Shown here: piece by piece, positions 8,899-17,581 of the stretch
Position numbering within the stretch: the stretch's first letter is position 1
Layout of the letters: each line of letters starts with the position of its first letter
NCBI GenBank assembly: GCA_035697485.1
Contig: DASSCU010000058.1
Span: 58,123-122,122, forward strand
Reading direction: 5' to 3'
DNA: 64,000 nucleotides
Origin: Actinomycetota bacterium
Lineage (GTDB): Bacteria; Actinomycetota; UBA4738; HRBIN12
Notes under the pieces: model-generated
Database searches by the model: none
What the model was told of the DNA's origin: nothing
The model's input: the letters and a program-made list of their open reading frames with translations, nothing else
Translations under genes and position numbers: made by a program

Positions 8899-9818
8899 GC
8901 GAGGTCGGGTCGACGCGCCGCGCGGTCGACCACCGAGGCGAGCTGATCGGGTCGGCGATGTCCGTCGCGATGGCGGTGCTCTTCGCCGGCGTCGTGATCC
9001 TCGGCTCGAAGGTGCAGGCAGGCGGTCCGCCGTTCGTCACGCTGGCGATCCGTTTCGGTGGGCAGTCCGTGTTGCTGCTCGGGCTCGCTGTGGTGCTCCG
9101 GCGGCCCGGCCTGCCGGTGCCCGGCGAGCGCCTCGCGCTGGCGCTCGCGGGCACGCTCGGGTACGGCACGGAGGCCGCACTCTATTTCTCCGCCCTGAAC
9201 CACGGGTCGGCGGCGGCGGTCACGCTGCTCTTCTACACGTATCCGGTGTGGGTGATGCTCGTGACGATCGTGCTCGACCGACGAGCGCCCTCGCCGCCGC
9301 TCTTCGTTGCGCTCGCGCTCGCCATCGGTGGCAGCGCGATCGTGGTGCTCGGCGGGGGCGGCGAGACCGACGTCGAGCCGCTCGGCATCGCCCTGGCCCT
9401 CGCGACGTCGGTCGCGTACACCGCCTACCTCGTGGGCACCGACCGGCACGTGCGCCGCACGGACCCCGTCACCGCCGCGGGATGGTTGGGCGCGGGCGCC
9501 GCGACCTCGAACGTCGTGTTCGCGATCGTGCTTGGCTCGTTCGTGATCCCCCCCGGCGCCAGCCCTGCGCGGCTCGCCGCGATCGTGCTCGTCTCGGCGG
9601 GAGCGTTCGCGACGATGCTCGCGGGTTTGCAGCGGGTCGGCGCCGTTCGCAACGCGATCATCGGGGTGATCGAGCCGCTCACGGTCGCCGTGCTCGCGGC
9701 GATCTTCCTCGACGAGCCCATCACCCCGACGGTGGCGGCGGGGGGCGCGCTGATCCTCGTGGGCGCCGTGATCGCGTCGGTCGTTCGCACGACGCGTACC
9801 GTCGAGCCGAACGTCTGA
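8895..9818 (+). CDS. EamA/DMT-superfamily exporter
   Basis: 307 residues with ten hydrophobic segments in two repeats of five, the standard layout of the drug/metabolite transporter superfamily. Each half resembles an EamA domain (for example the LNHGSAAAVTLLFYTYPVWV region in half one and the IGVIEPLTVAVLA region in half two). It is likely an inner-membrane efflux carrier for amino acids or related metabolites, but the substrate cannot be read from sequence. It starts with GTG inside the GTGA overlap with the hydrolase gene. A strong hairpin follows the stop (9829-9852). Confidence 0.85.
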   Translation: MSEVGSTRRAVDHRGELIGSAMSVAMAVLFAGVVILGSKVQAGGPPFVTLAIRFGGQSVLLLGLAVVLRRPGLPVPGERLALALAGTLGYGTEAALYFSALNHGSAAAVTLLFYTYPVWVMLVTIVLDRRAPSPPLFVALALAIGGSAIVVLGGGGETDVEPLGIALALATSVAYTAYLVGTDRHVRRTDPVTAAGWLGAGAATSNVVFAIVLGSFVIPPGASPARLAAIVLVSAGAFATMLAGLQRVGAVRNAIIGVIEPLTVAVLAAIFLDEPITPTVAAGGALILVGAVIASVVRTTRTVEPNV

Positions 9819-9828
9819 TGTGGTGGCA

Positions 9829-9852
9829 GGGTGCCCTCTCTGACGGGCACCC
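9829..9852 (+). terminator. Hairpin GGGTGCCC / GGGCACCC after DMT gene
   Basis: An eight-base perfect stem with an eight-base loop lies between the DMT gene and alaX. It has no U-run, so it may be a weak terminator or a site bound in the alaX promoter. Confidence 0.5.
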
Positions 9853-9862
9853 CGGCCTGCGA

Positions 9863-9868
9863 TAGCGT
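9863..9868 (+). promoter_or_regulatory. Leaderless -10 box TAGCGT
   Basis: TAGCGT ends six bases before ATG 9875, placing the transcription start on the start codon of alaX. Confidence 0.6.
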
Positions 9869-9874
9869 CCCTGC

Positions 9875-10603
9875 ATGACCGACGACCTGTATTCACACGA
9901 CGCCTACCTGCGCACCTGCGAGGCGACCGTCGTCGACGTTCGCGACGACGGCGTGGTCCTCGACCGCACGGTGTTCTACCCGCGCGGCGGCGGCCAGCCC
10001 GGCGACTCCGGCACCCTCCGTTGGGAGGGTGGCGAGTGCGCGGTCACCGACGCGACGAAGTCGCGCGACGACGGCGAGATCGTGCACGCGGTGGACCCGT
10101 CGACACGCGCACCCGCGGTCGGCTCGAGCGTCACGGCAGAGATCGACTGGGATCGGCGCTACCAGCACATGCGCACCCACACAGCCCTGCACGCGTTGTC
10201 CGGGGTCGTCTTCGCCGACTTCGGCGCGAAGGTCACCGGCGGGAACATGGACTCCGGCGGCGTCGCGCGCATGGACTTCGAACTCGACGGCATCAGCCAG
10301 GAGTTCGGCCAGGAGGTCGAGCAGCGCCTGAACGCTCGACTCGCGCAGGACGTGCCGGTCCTCGTACACTTCCTGCCCCGTGAGGAGGCGCTCGCCGACC
10401 CCGACCTGATCCGGACGAAGGTCTCGCTGATCCCCGAGTCCGTCGACCCGATCCGTGTGATCGACATCACAGGCATCGACAAGCAGGCCGACGGCGGCAC
10501 GCACGTCGCTTCGAGCGGCGAGGTGGGCCGCGTGAAGGTCGTGAAGACGGAGTCGAAGGGCAAGGCCAACAAGCGCATCCGCATCCAGCTCGAGCAGCCG
10601 TGA
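9875..10603 (+). CDS. alaX: AlaX-type alanyl-tRNA editing hydrolase
   Basis: 242 residues, matching the stand-alone editing domain of alanyl-tRNA synthetase. It hydrolyses mischarged Ser- or Gly-tRNA(Ala) in the cytoplasm. An N-terminal glycine-rich beta-barrel segment (FYPRGGGQPGD, about 30-40) precedes the zinc motif HTALH (about 105). The second zinc motif appears as DGGTHV (about 208), with Asp where many members have Cys. The C-terminal SKGKANKRIRI is typical of the medium-length class. Start ATG 9875 is supported by a leaderless -10 box. The stop overlaps the agmatine deiminase start (GTGA). Confidence 0.9.
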   Translation: MTDDLYSHDAYLRTCEATVVDVRDDGVVLDRTVFYPRGGGQPGDSGTLRWEGGECAVTDATKSRDDGEIVHAVDPSTRAPAVGSSVTAEIDWDRRYQHMRTHTALHALSGVVFADFGAKVTGGNMDSGGVARMDFELDGISQEFGQEVEQRLNARLAQDVPVLVHFLPREEALADPDLIRTKVSLIPESVDPIRVIDITGIDKQADGGTHVASSGEVGRVKVVKTESKGKANKRIRIQLEQP

Positions 10604-11634
10604 GCGAAGGCGTCACCGACCGCACGCCTGGCGACGACGGGTTCGCGATGCCGGCGGAGTGGTCACCTCACCAGGCGACCTTGATGGCGTGGCCGACCCG
10701 AACACGAGCGGCCCTGTGGGGAGCGCTCTTCGAGGACGCGCAACGAGACTTCGCGATGGTGGCGAACGCGATCGCTGCGTTCGAGCCGGTCGTGATGGTG
10801 GTCGACCCCGAGCAGACCGGGCGGGCCCGCTCGCTGCTGAAGGGGGATGTCGAGCTGCTTCCGACGCCGATCGACGACTCCTGGATGCGCGACTCCGGCC
10901 CGATCTTCGTCACGAACGGTGGCGGCGAGGTCGCGCTCGTGCACTTCGGCTTCAACGGTTGGGGGGAGCGATACCGGCCGTACGATCGCGACGCGCAGGT
11001 GCCGGCGGTGATCGCCGACCATCTGGGCATGCGCCGCTACGTCGCGCCGATGATCTTGGAAGGCGGCGCCATCACCGTCGACGGGGAGGGGACGCTCCTC
11101 ACGACCGAGACGTGCCTGCTGAACCCCAACCGCAACCCTGGCCTCGGACGAGAGGGCAACGAGCGTCTGCTGCGCGACTACCTCGGGGCCGAAGACATCG
11201 TGTGGTTGCCGGGCGGATGGACGGCGAGCCGCGACACCGACGGCCATGTCGATGGCATCGCTGCTTTCGTCGCTCCGGGTGAGGTCGTCCTGCTCGCTCC
11301 GGCCGACCATGGCGATCCGGATCATGAGCGGGGGGGCGAGAACCGTCGCGCGATCGAGGGTGTCGTCGACGCCCGAGGGCGCTCTCTCCGGGTGCACCCG
11401 ATCGACCCCGGCGCGACGCTCGAGCTCACCCACCTGAACCTCTACCTGACGAACGGGGGCGGGGCGATCGTGCCTCTCGCGGGTGTTCCCGAGGACGAGA
11501 CCGCGCTCGCCCAGCTCGAAGCGGCGATGCCCGATCGGGAGCTGATCGGCGTCGACGGGCGCGTCCTGCACGAGGGAGGAGGCGGCCCGCACTGCATCAC
11601 CCAGCAGGTGCCTGCCGGGCCACCCGCTCCATGA
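10600..11634 (+). CDS. aguA: Agmatine deiminase / peptidylarginine-deiminase-family protein
   Basis: 344 residues of the guanidino-modifying fold. It would convert agmatine to N-carbamoylputrescine plus ammonia, a step toward putrescine. Visible family marks are MPAEWSPHQATLMAWP (near the N terminus), DSWMRDSGPIF (about 94), LEGGAI, the DTDGHVDG histidine block (about 212) and the catalytic cysteine in GGGGPHCITQQ (about 332). It begins with GTG inside the GTGA overlap with alaX. Pairing with alaX looks like simple co-transcription; no polyamine genes are adjacent. Confidence 0.9.
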   Translation: MSEGVTDRTPGDDGFAMPAEWSPHQATLMAWPTRTRAALWGALFEDAQRDFAMVANAIAAFEPVVMVVDPEQTGRARSLLKGDVELLPTPIDDSWMRDSGPIFVTNGGGEVALVHFGFNGWGERYRPYDRDAQVPAVIADHLGMRRYVAPMILEGGAITVDGEGTLLTTETCLLNPNRNPGLGREGNERLLRDYLGAEDIVWLPGGWTASRDTDGHVDGIAAFVAPGEVVLLAPADHGDPDHERGGENRRAIEGVVDARGRSLRVHPIDPGATLELTHLNLYLTNGGGAIVPLAGVPEDETALAQLEAAMPDRELIGVDGRVLHEGGGGPHCITQQVPAGPPAP

Positions 11635-11765
11635 GGCGGAACATCCGCCGCCAACCGGACGTTGCGCCCACGATGGCAAGGACCGCATCCGATGAACCGA
11701 ACCTCGAGCATGGCGACACACCCCCAGCGCACCCGGCGATCCTTAGCCTGCTCCGACGCCGATGA

Positions 11766-11894
11766 AGCCTGCCCGACCGAACGAGCCTCGAGGCGCTCCG
11801 ATCCCGGAGTCTGGATGTCGCACTGATCGCCTTCGCGCTGACCGACGCGCTCGGCAAGTACGCGGTGCCCCGTGCGATCGAGGCCCTGTCCTAG
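11766..11894 (+). pseudogene. Possible 3' remnant of a lost gene
   Basis: A 42-codon open stretch, closed by TGA on the left and TAG on the right, has strong third-position GC. It reads like the C-terminal end of a protein (SLDVALIAFALTDALGKYAV). No start or longer frame connects to it upstream, and it overlaps the stop of the beta-helix gene by four bases. The rest of 11635-11890 shows nothing recognisable. This is a tentative call. Confidence 0.3.
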
Positions 11895-13813
11895 CCACCG
11901 AGCAACGCGGCGAGGGCGGAGATCGAAAGCGTCGCCACGAGCCCGCCCACCGTCAGCATCAGGCGGAGCTGCGAGGGGATCGGCGATCTCCCGAACGCGA
12001 AGTAGAGGAGCGGCCCCGCGAACGGCACGAGCAGCACCGCTGCCATCCAGCGCGCCCGGAACGAGATCGACTGCGACTCCTGCCGGATCAGGTCCCACAA
12101 CGCGATCGTGACCCAGGCGGCGTAGAGGATGCCCGGCAGCACGTACCCGTAGAGGCCGATCAGCAGGCTCCACCACGAGGTGGCGAGCGGGGTTCCGAAC
12201 ACGGAGAGCTCCTTGTCGACGGTGGGCGGTGCCGGATCCATCGAGCCGACGGCTCGGATCCGATAGGGCTGTGGCACGCTCTGTTCCGGGATCGCCGGAC
12301 GGGGCGGAGCGTTCTCGGGGTCGGGCATCGTCGGCTGGTCCGGCGGGGCCGGCTGTGTGCGCCAGTCGCCGTGCGGGAACGACCCGTCGAGCGCGTCGAG
12401 GAACCGAACCGCGGCGTTCAGCGTCGGCGCGATCGAACCACCGCCGATGTCGGCGAGCCACGAGTCGCAGCCGCGCAGCAGTTCGATCGCCGGCGGCGCC
12501 GTGCGTCCCGCGTCGTTGCCTTCGAAGCAGTCGGTGCCCGCGGCGGGCGCCCCGAGTGCGAGGTCGGCCAAACCCGACGCGCGCACGACGTTCTCGCGCA
12601 CCTCGTTCCCGCTCGTGACCCACACGTTGCGATCGATGTTCGGGAGCACCGCGATGCCGTAGCTCTCGTGGTTCTGCACGAGGTTCCAGGCGATCAGGTT
12701 CCCGATCCCGCCGGTCACGAGGATGCCGGAGCCGAACGTCGGGTAGGTGAGCGCCTTCGTGTCGGCCGTGGTGGAGTTGTTGTCGTGCACGAAGTTTCCG
12801 GCGATCACCATCTCGCGCTGCGGGGGGTCTGCCTCGGAGTCCAGCGTGTTCGGCACGATGCCCGCGAGGTTGTGTCGCCACTCGCTGTTCACGATCGCGA
12901 GGTCGCCGCCGGCGTTCGTGCCGCTGTACCCGAGCGCGTTGTGCTCGGCGAGTACGTCTCGCACGACGGCGTGGCACGGGAAGCACTGTCCGATGTAGAA
13001 GCCCGAGTCCGGCGATCCGCCCGCGTAGGAGCGGTCGAACTGTCCCCAATCGGAGTCGTAGGCGAACACCCCGTAGTCGCCGTTGTTGTACGCCGTCAGG
13101 AACGACCCCCAGTAGCCGTGCACGTTCGTCCACTGCACCCCGTTCAGCAGATGGTTGCGGACGGTGAGATTCTCGATCGTGACGCCGTCGGCCTCGATGA
13201 CGTGGATGCCGATCGCTCGCTCGAACCCTCCGTCGATCACGACGCGGTTGCGGTCCATGCCGCGGATCGTCAGGAACGGGGTCCTCACCGTGACCGACTC
13301 CCGATAGACGCCGGCATCGATCAGCACCATGCCTCCCGGCCGGGCGGCGTCGACCGCCTCCTGGATCGTGGCGGCGTCGTTCGGTACCAGCACCGTCTCG
13401 GCGAACCCGCCGGGGACGGCCTCGCGCCCCGGTCCGACGTCGCCGTTTGACCCCGGCAGGGGCACGTCCCCCACGAGCACGACGCCCGCCATGCCGGAGC
13501 CGGGCGCGCCGTGGTACTCGCAGAAGTACGAGAAGACGCCAGGTTCCTCGAACGTCATGTCGTACTCGTCGCCGGGCTCGAGGGCGCCCGAGTCCCACGA
13601 ACCGTCGTCGGCCCGCACGGTGTGCGCCGTCTGCCCGCCCATCGTCCACTCGACGGTGTCGCCGGGCTCGACCCGCACGACGGGCGGGGAGAACAGGTTG
13701 TCGATCGCGCTGACCGTGGCGCCGTAGCCCTCGGTGCCCACGGCCGGCGTCGCGACCGCGAGGGTCGCCAGTGCGCCGGCGAACACGAGCGCGATCGAGC
13801 GGCGGCCGACCAT
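11891..13813 (-). CDS. Secreted cupredoxin / right-handed beta-helix protein with C-terminal PLDc_N-like membrane domain
   Basis: 640 residues. A signal peptide (1-26) leads into a blue-copper domain with ligands H (QTAHTV, about 62), C and H (FSYFCEYHG, about 95-98) and M (about 104). Residues 140-440 form a right-handed parallel beta-helix of the NosD/pectate-lyase type (TIRGMDRNRVVIDGG, VIEADGVTIENLTVRNH). A proline-rich linker (about 480-530) leads to three membrane segments whose middle part (WMAAVLLVPFAGPLLYFAFGR) resembles the PLDc_N domain. The first part suggests electron transfer or copper binding outside the cell. ATG 13813 lies nine bases after a TAGCGT box. It is divergent from the WS/DGAT gene. 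Confidence 0.8.
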   Translation of the reverse strand: MVGRRSIALVFAGALATLAVATPAVGTEGYGATVSAIDNLFSPPVVRVEPGDTVEWTMGGQTAHTVRADDGSWDSGALEPGDEYDMTFEEPGVFSYFCEYHGAPGSGMAGVVLVGDVPLPGSNGDVGPGREAVPGGFAETVLVPNDAATIQEAVDAARPGGMVLIDAGVYRESVTVRTPFLTIRGMDRNRVVIDGGFERAIGIHVIEADGVTIENLTVRNHLLNGVQWTNVHGYWGSFLTAYNNGDYGVFAYDSDWGQFDRSYAGGSPDSGFYIGQCFPCHAVVRDVLAEHNALGYSGTNAGGDLAIVNSEWRHNLAGIVPNTLDSEADPPQREMVIAGNFVHDNNSTTADTKALTYPTFGSGILVTGGIGNLIAWNLVQNHESYGIAVLPNIDRNVWVTSGNEVRENVVRASGLADLALGAPAAGTDCFEGNDAGRTAPPAIELLRGCDSWLADIGGGSIAPTLNAAVRFLDALDGSFPHGDWRTQPAPPDQPTMPDPENAPPRPAIPEQSVPQPYRIRAVGSMDPAPPTVDKELSVFGTPLATSWWSLLIGLYGYVLPGILYAAWVTIALWDLIRQESQSISFRARWMAAVLLVPFAGPLLYFAFGRSPIPSQLRLMLTVGGLVATLSISALAALLGG

Positions 13814-13822
13814 CGAAGCCGA

Positions 13823-13828
13823 ACGCTA
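13823..13828 (-). promoter_or_regulatory. Near-leaderless -10 box TAGCGT
   Basis: The minus-strand box ends nine bases before ATG 13813, leaving a leader of at most two or three bases. Confidence 0.5.
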
Positions 13829-13860
13829 GCACCACCTCGTCGGCCATCCTCGGCGGAGAG

Positions 13861-13866
13861 TACCCT
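13861..13866 (+). promoter_or_regulatory. Leaderless -10 box TACCCT
   Basis: TACCCT ends seven bases before ATG 13874 of the WS/DGAT gene. It decides this start against the longer open frame that extends upstream. Confidence 0.6.
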
Positions 13867-13873
13867 CGTCGCG

Positions 13874-15268
13874 ATGACGCCTGAACGTCTCACGAGCCTC
13901 GACGCGAGCTTCCTGTACCTGGAGACCCCCGCCGTGCACATGCACGTCGCCGGCATCTCGGTCTTCGATCCGCGCGACGACGGCCCCCTCACCTACGACG
14001 ACGTGCAACGCGTCGTGGAGGCAAGGCTGCATCTCGCCCCGAGGCTGCGTCAGCGAGTGATGCGCGTGCCGTTCGGGATCGCGCGTCCGCTTTGGGTCGA
14101 CGACGATCGATTCGACCTCGATTTTCACTTGCGGCGGGCCGCGATCCCGACCCCGGGCGGGAGGTTCCAGCTCGAGCGTGCCGTCGGACGCGTGCTCTCG
14201 CGCCCGCTCGACCCCGCCAAGCCGTTGTGGGAGCTCTACGTCTTCGAGGGCCTCGCGGAACGGCGCACCGCCGTGCTCCTGAAGATGCACCATGCGCTCG
14301 CAGACGGCATCTCCGGCATGACGATCGCCTCGGCGCTGTTCGACCTCGCGCCCGACGCCGAGATCGGCACGCCGCCGACCACGCAGTGGACCGCCGCGCC
14401 TCCCCCGACGCGCGACGAGTTGCTGCGTGATGCTGCCCAAGACCTGGTGCTCCACCCGCTCGAGGCGATCGGCCACGCCGTGGGGACCCCGGCCCGGACG
14501 CTGGCCGTCGTGGCCGAGACGCTCTCGGGGGTTCGCGATGTGGTCGATATGGGTGCCCCGCCGGCGGGGCCCTTCGACACGGTGATCGGACCGGCACGAC
14601 GGTTCGCGATGGCCGAGGCGTCGTTCTCCCGGATCCGCGAGATCAAGCGATCCCTGGGTGGGACCGTGAACGACGTCGTGCTCACGGCCGTGGCGGGCGG
14701 CCTGCACGACCTGCTCGAACACCGAGGCGAGGAGACGCGTGGGCGCACGCTGCGTGTGATGGTGCCGGTATCGGTGCGATCGAAGGCGGAGCAAGGCGAG
14801 GTGGGCAACCGCGTCGCCCCCGCGTTCGTCGACGTGCCGGTCGGGCGGCTCCGGGCGCGCACACGGCTCCAGCGTGTGCGCCGCGCCACCGGTCAGCTGA
14901 AGGAATCGTCGATGGCCGTGGGAGCCGACTCGATCATCGGGCTCGGGGCGTACGCGCCGCCGGCGCTGCATGCGATGGCGGCCCGACTCGCGAGTCGAGG
15001 TCGCTGGTTCAACCTCGTGGTGTCGAACGTGCCGGCTCCGCAGGTACCGCTGTACCTCGCGGGCGCGCCGCTCGTCGCGAACTACCCCGCGATGCCGCTG
15101 GGCGAGCGCAGTGGACTCTCCGTCGCGTGCACGAGCCTCGCCGGCACGATGGCCTTCGGTCTCACCGCCGACTGGGACTCGCTCCCCGACGTCGACGTCC
15201 TCGCCAGGGGCATCGAGACCGCCATCGACGAGCTCGAGAAGGCGGCGGCCGCCCGACCGCGAGCCTGA
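13874..15268 (+). CDS. Wax ester synthase / diacylglycerol acyltransferase (WS/DGAT family)
   Basis: 464 residues. The active-site motif HHALADG (HHxxxDG, about residue 139) and the N-terminal LTSLDASFLYLET are those of the bacterial WS/DGAT family. These proteins transfer an acyl group from acyl-CoA to a fatty alcohol or diacylglycerol at the membrane for storage lipids. The C-terminal DUF1298-like half (NLVVSNVPAPQVPLYLAGA, about 380) is complete. Length fits the family. Start ATG 13874 follows a TACCCT box at seven bases. It converges with the hydrolase at 15270, with only one base between their stops. Confidence 0.92.
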   Translation: MTPERLTSLDASFLYLETPAVHMHVAGISVFDPRDDGPLTYDDVQRVVEARLHLAPRLRQRVMRVPFGIARPLWVDDDRFDLDFHLRRAAIPTPGGRFQLERAVGRVLSRPLDPAKPLWELYVFEGLAERRTAVLLKMHHALADGISGMTIASALFDLAPDAEIGTPPTTQWTAAPPPTRDELLRDAAQDLVLHPLEAIGHAVGTPARTLAVVAETLSGVRDVVDMGAPPAGPFDTVIGPARRFAMAEASFSRIREIKRSLGGTVNDVVLTAVAGGLHDLLEHRGEETRGRTLRVMVPVSVRSKAEQGEVGNRVAPAFVDVPVGRLRARTRLQRVRRATGQLKESSMAVGADSIIGLGAYAPPALHAMAARLASRGRWFNLVVSNVPAPQVPLYLAGAPLVANYPAMPLGERSGLSVACTSLAGTMAFGLTADWDSLPDVDVLARGIETAIDELEKAAAARPRA

Positions 15269-15269
15269 G

Positions 15270-16160
15270 TCAGCCCAGGGCCTCGGCGTACCAGTCGGCG
15301 ACCTCCGTGAGCCATCGGCTCGGTGCCTCCATCTGCGGCACGTGGCCGAGATCAGGGAAGATTCGCGCCCGCCACGTGGGGTGCTCGCGCAGCGCCGCCT
15401 CCGCATAGGCGGCCGGGACCAGCCGGTCGCGCCGGCCGTGCACCACGAAGACGGGGCATCGAACCCCGTCCATCGCCCGGCGCGCCACGTCGGGCCGGCA
15501 ACCGAGCCGTCGCAGCGACCGCCATGCGTCCTGGAACGCCGCCGGCGCGTCCGGGTCCCGAGCCCGTTGCCTCATCTGATCGGCCGTGAGTCGGACGATC
15601 TCCTCGGGGATCGAACTCGGATCGGCCGCGATGAGACGGAATCCTAGTCGCACCGCGCGCTCGGCCTCGATCCGGCGCATCCTCGCCTCGAGCACGAGCG
15701 GCCCGAGCCCGGGCGTGTCGTAGGCGGCGAACCCGGCGATCACCACCGGATGCGGGAGAGCGCCACGGACCCACGGGAACGGCGAGTTCGTGAGGACCAG
15801 ACCAGCGATCGAACCTGGCTCGACCGCCGCGTGGAGGATGCCGATCACCCCGCCCATCGAGTTCCCCACGAGCACGACACGCCCGGTCGCACGGCCCGCA
15901 ACGAACCGGGAGAGCGCCCGGCGTTCGTCCATCAGGCCGGAACCGCGCCCCGCACGCGGCGAGGAGCCGAACCCGGGGAGGTCGAGGGCGATCACGCGCC
16001 CGAGGCCCGCGAGGCCGGGAGCAACCTGTAGCCAGTTGACGTGCGAGCCCCCGAGCCCGTGGACGAGCACGAACGTCGTGTCCTGCGGTCCTTCCCACTC
16101 CCGGAAGGCGACCGGCCCGTCGATGTATGCGGTGCGCAATTCGGGCAGATCGAGGCTCAT
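15270..16160 (-). CDS. Alpha/beta hydrolase
   Basis: 296 residues with a full catalytic set: oxyanion strand VLVHGLGGSHVNW (about 32), nucleophile elbow GNSMGG (about 98), acid after VVHGRRD (about 236) and histidine in DLGHVPQMEAP (about 271). No signal peptide, so cytoplasmic. The fold covers esterases, C-C hydrolases and haloperoxidases, and the substrate cannot be deduced. ATG 16160 follows a TAGCCT box by six bases (leaderless). Confidence 0.85.
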   Translation of the reverse strand: MSLDLPELRTAYIDGPVAFREWEGPQDTTFVLVHGLGGSHVNWLQVAPGLAGLGRVIALDLPGFGSSPRAGRGSGLMDERRALSRFVAGRATGRVVLVGNSMGGVIGILHAAVEPGSIAGLVLTNSPFPWVRGALPHPVVIAGFAAYDTPGLGPLVLEARMRRIEAERAVRLGFRLIAADPSSIPEEIVRLTADQMRQRARDPDAPAAFQDAWRSLRRLGCRPDVARRAMDGVRCPVFVVHGRRDRLVPAAYAEAALREHPTWRARIFPDLGHVPQMEAPSRWLTEVADWYAEALG

Positions 16161-16166
16161 CCCGAC

Positions 16167-16172
16167 AGGCTA
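16167..16172 (-). promoter_or_regulatory. Leaderless -10 box TAGCCT
   Basis: The box ends six bases before ATG 16160 of the hydrolase. Confidence 0.6.
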
Positions 16173-16570
16173 CCGGCGCCCACAGATCCGCCTCGTTGAC
16201 GGGAACGGCACATCCGGGCGCGTCCGCGCATCGAACGTCCAGTGAGGAGCGGGACGAACGGGAAGGTTTGCGCAGCTCACGGCGTTGGAAGATATACCTG
16301 AGCCGGGGCGAGGGGGACGAGATGGCCGAGATGCCGAACCGGGGAGACGGCGGTCGAGGCAGCCTTCACGAGACCTCCACACCCCTTCAGCTTTACAAAC
16401 GCCAGTCGAACCCTTTACCATACGCACGAGCGGCTGCCAAGGCGTTTTCTTCCGCGCGCCTCGATCCCCTGCGGCCGGTACCGTCCGAACGACCGAGGAA
16501 CCCGAGTTCCCGAGGACCGACGACGTCGCTTCATGCGATCGAGCGGCCTCGAGGAGGAGCGTGATACGAA
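16173..16570 (+). other. Non-coding leader region upstream of sigma factor gene
   Basis: About 400 bases without a convincing gene. Open frames here lack coding character. The only signal I see is the promoter-like pair at 16392-16421 and an AGGAGG stretch near 16550 that belongs to the sigma gene. A leader of about 140 bases would follow from that promoter. Confidence 0.45.
16392..16421 (+). promoter_or_regulatory. Sigma70-like promoter TTTACA-18-TACCAT
   Basis: TTTACA (16392-16397) and TACCAT (16416-16421) are 18 bases apart, in a locally AT-richer stretch upstream of the sigma factor gene. The -35 matches five of six consensus bases. Confidence 0.5.
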
Positions 16571-17503
16571 GTGCCGGAGCCAGCGCGTCCCCTTGGGACC
16601 GATGACGCCGATGACCTGCGCCTCTACCTGGAGGCGGCGGCTCGCGAGCCGCTGCTCACGAAGGAGGAAGAGGTCGAACTCGCCATGACGATCGAGGCGG
16701 GCAAGGAGGCAGAGGAGCGCCTCCGCGCCGGGCGTCTGCGGTCCGAGAAGAGCATCGCGAAGGCTCGCCGTGACGTCCGTACGGCCGAGGCCGCGCGTCA
16801 GCGATTCATCATGGCCAACCTACGACTGGTCGTGTCCGTGGCCCGGAAGTACCAGGGCCAGGGCCTGCCGCTCCTCGACCTGATCCAAGAGGGGAACATC
16901 GGGCTCATGCGCGCGGTCGAGCTGTTCGACTGGCGCCGAGGGTTCAAGTTCTCGACCTACGCCACGTGGTGGATCCGCCAGGGCATCACGCGCGCGATCG
17001 CCGATCGCTCGCGCTCGATCCGTCTGCCGGTGCACATCCACGACCGGCTCCGCAAGCTGAACCGCACGCGGTTCCAGTTCGCTCAGTCGATGGGTCGCGA
17101 GCCCTCCCGCGAGGAGCTCGCCAAGGCGCTCGACACCACGGTCGAGGAGATCGATGACCTCACCGAGATGGGTCGTCGTGAGCCGCTGTCGCTGCAATCG
17201 CCCGTGGGCGAGGACACGGAGCTCGGCGATCTGATCGAGGAGGTCGACTCCGACGCCGCGTTCAACGAGGTCGAGGACGCGCTGCTCCGCGAGGAGATCG
17301 GCGGCGCGGTCGACCGCGTGCTCGACGAGCGTGAGCGTCACGTGGTGGCGCTGCGCTACGGACTCGAGAACGGGCAGCCGCTCAGCCTGCGCGAGACCGG
17401 CAAGGTGCTCGGTCTCTCCGGGGAGCGTGTGCGGCTGATCGAGCGTGAGGCGCTGCGCAAGCTGCGCGACTCGAACCTGATCAGCGCGGTGGCGCTGGGC
17501 TAG
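16571..17503 (+). CDS. RNA polymerase sigma factor, RpoD/SigA-like (no region 1.1)
   Basis: 310 residues. Region 1.2 ([21 protein letters not shown]) is followed by region 2 with the -10 recognition helices ([19 protein letters not shown], about 140), region 3, and region 4 with the -35 helix ([17 protein letters not shown], about 280). The acidic region 1.1 of housekeeping sigma factors is missing and the loop between 1.2 and 2.1 is short. It therefore fits a group 2 or small principal sigma factor. GTG 16571 follows an AGGAGG stretch at a longish distance (about 14 bases). A UUCG hairpin follows the stop. Confidence 0.9.
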   Translation: MPEPARPLGTDDADDLRLYLEAAAREPLLTKEEEVELAMTIEAGKEAEERLRAGRLRSEKSIAKARRDVRTAEAARQRFIMANLRLVVSVARKYQGQGLPLLDLIQEGNIGLMRAVELFDWRRGFKFSTYATWWIRQGITRAIADRSRSIRLPVHIHDRLRKLNRTRFQFAQSMGREPSREELAKALDTTVEEIDDLTEMGRREPLSLQSPVGEDTELGDLIEEVDSDAAFNEVEDALLREEIGGAVDRVLDERERHVVALRYGLENGQPLSLRETGKVLGLSGERVRLIEREALRKLRDSNLISAVALG

Positions 17504-17529
17504 CCCGCACGCCACCAAACTCCACCGAC

Positions 17530-17550
17530 GAGCGGCCTTCGGGGCCGCTC
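17530..17550 (+). terminator. UUCG hairpin after sigma gene
   Basis: GAGCGGCC-ttcgg-GGCCGCTC forms an eight-base stem that extends to about twelve with one mismatch. It has no clear U-run but a stable UUCG loop. Confidence 0.6.
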
Positions 17551-17581
17551 GCCGCGTTCTCAGGCAGGTCCAGAACCCACG

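Noticed and set aside
10480..10530. AlaX inactivated by Cys-to-Asp change in the second zinc motif
   Set aside because: To my memory DGGTHV occurs in a whole AlaX subgroup, so it is more likely a natural variant than damage. An alignment would settle it.
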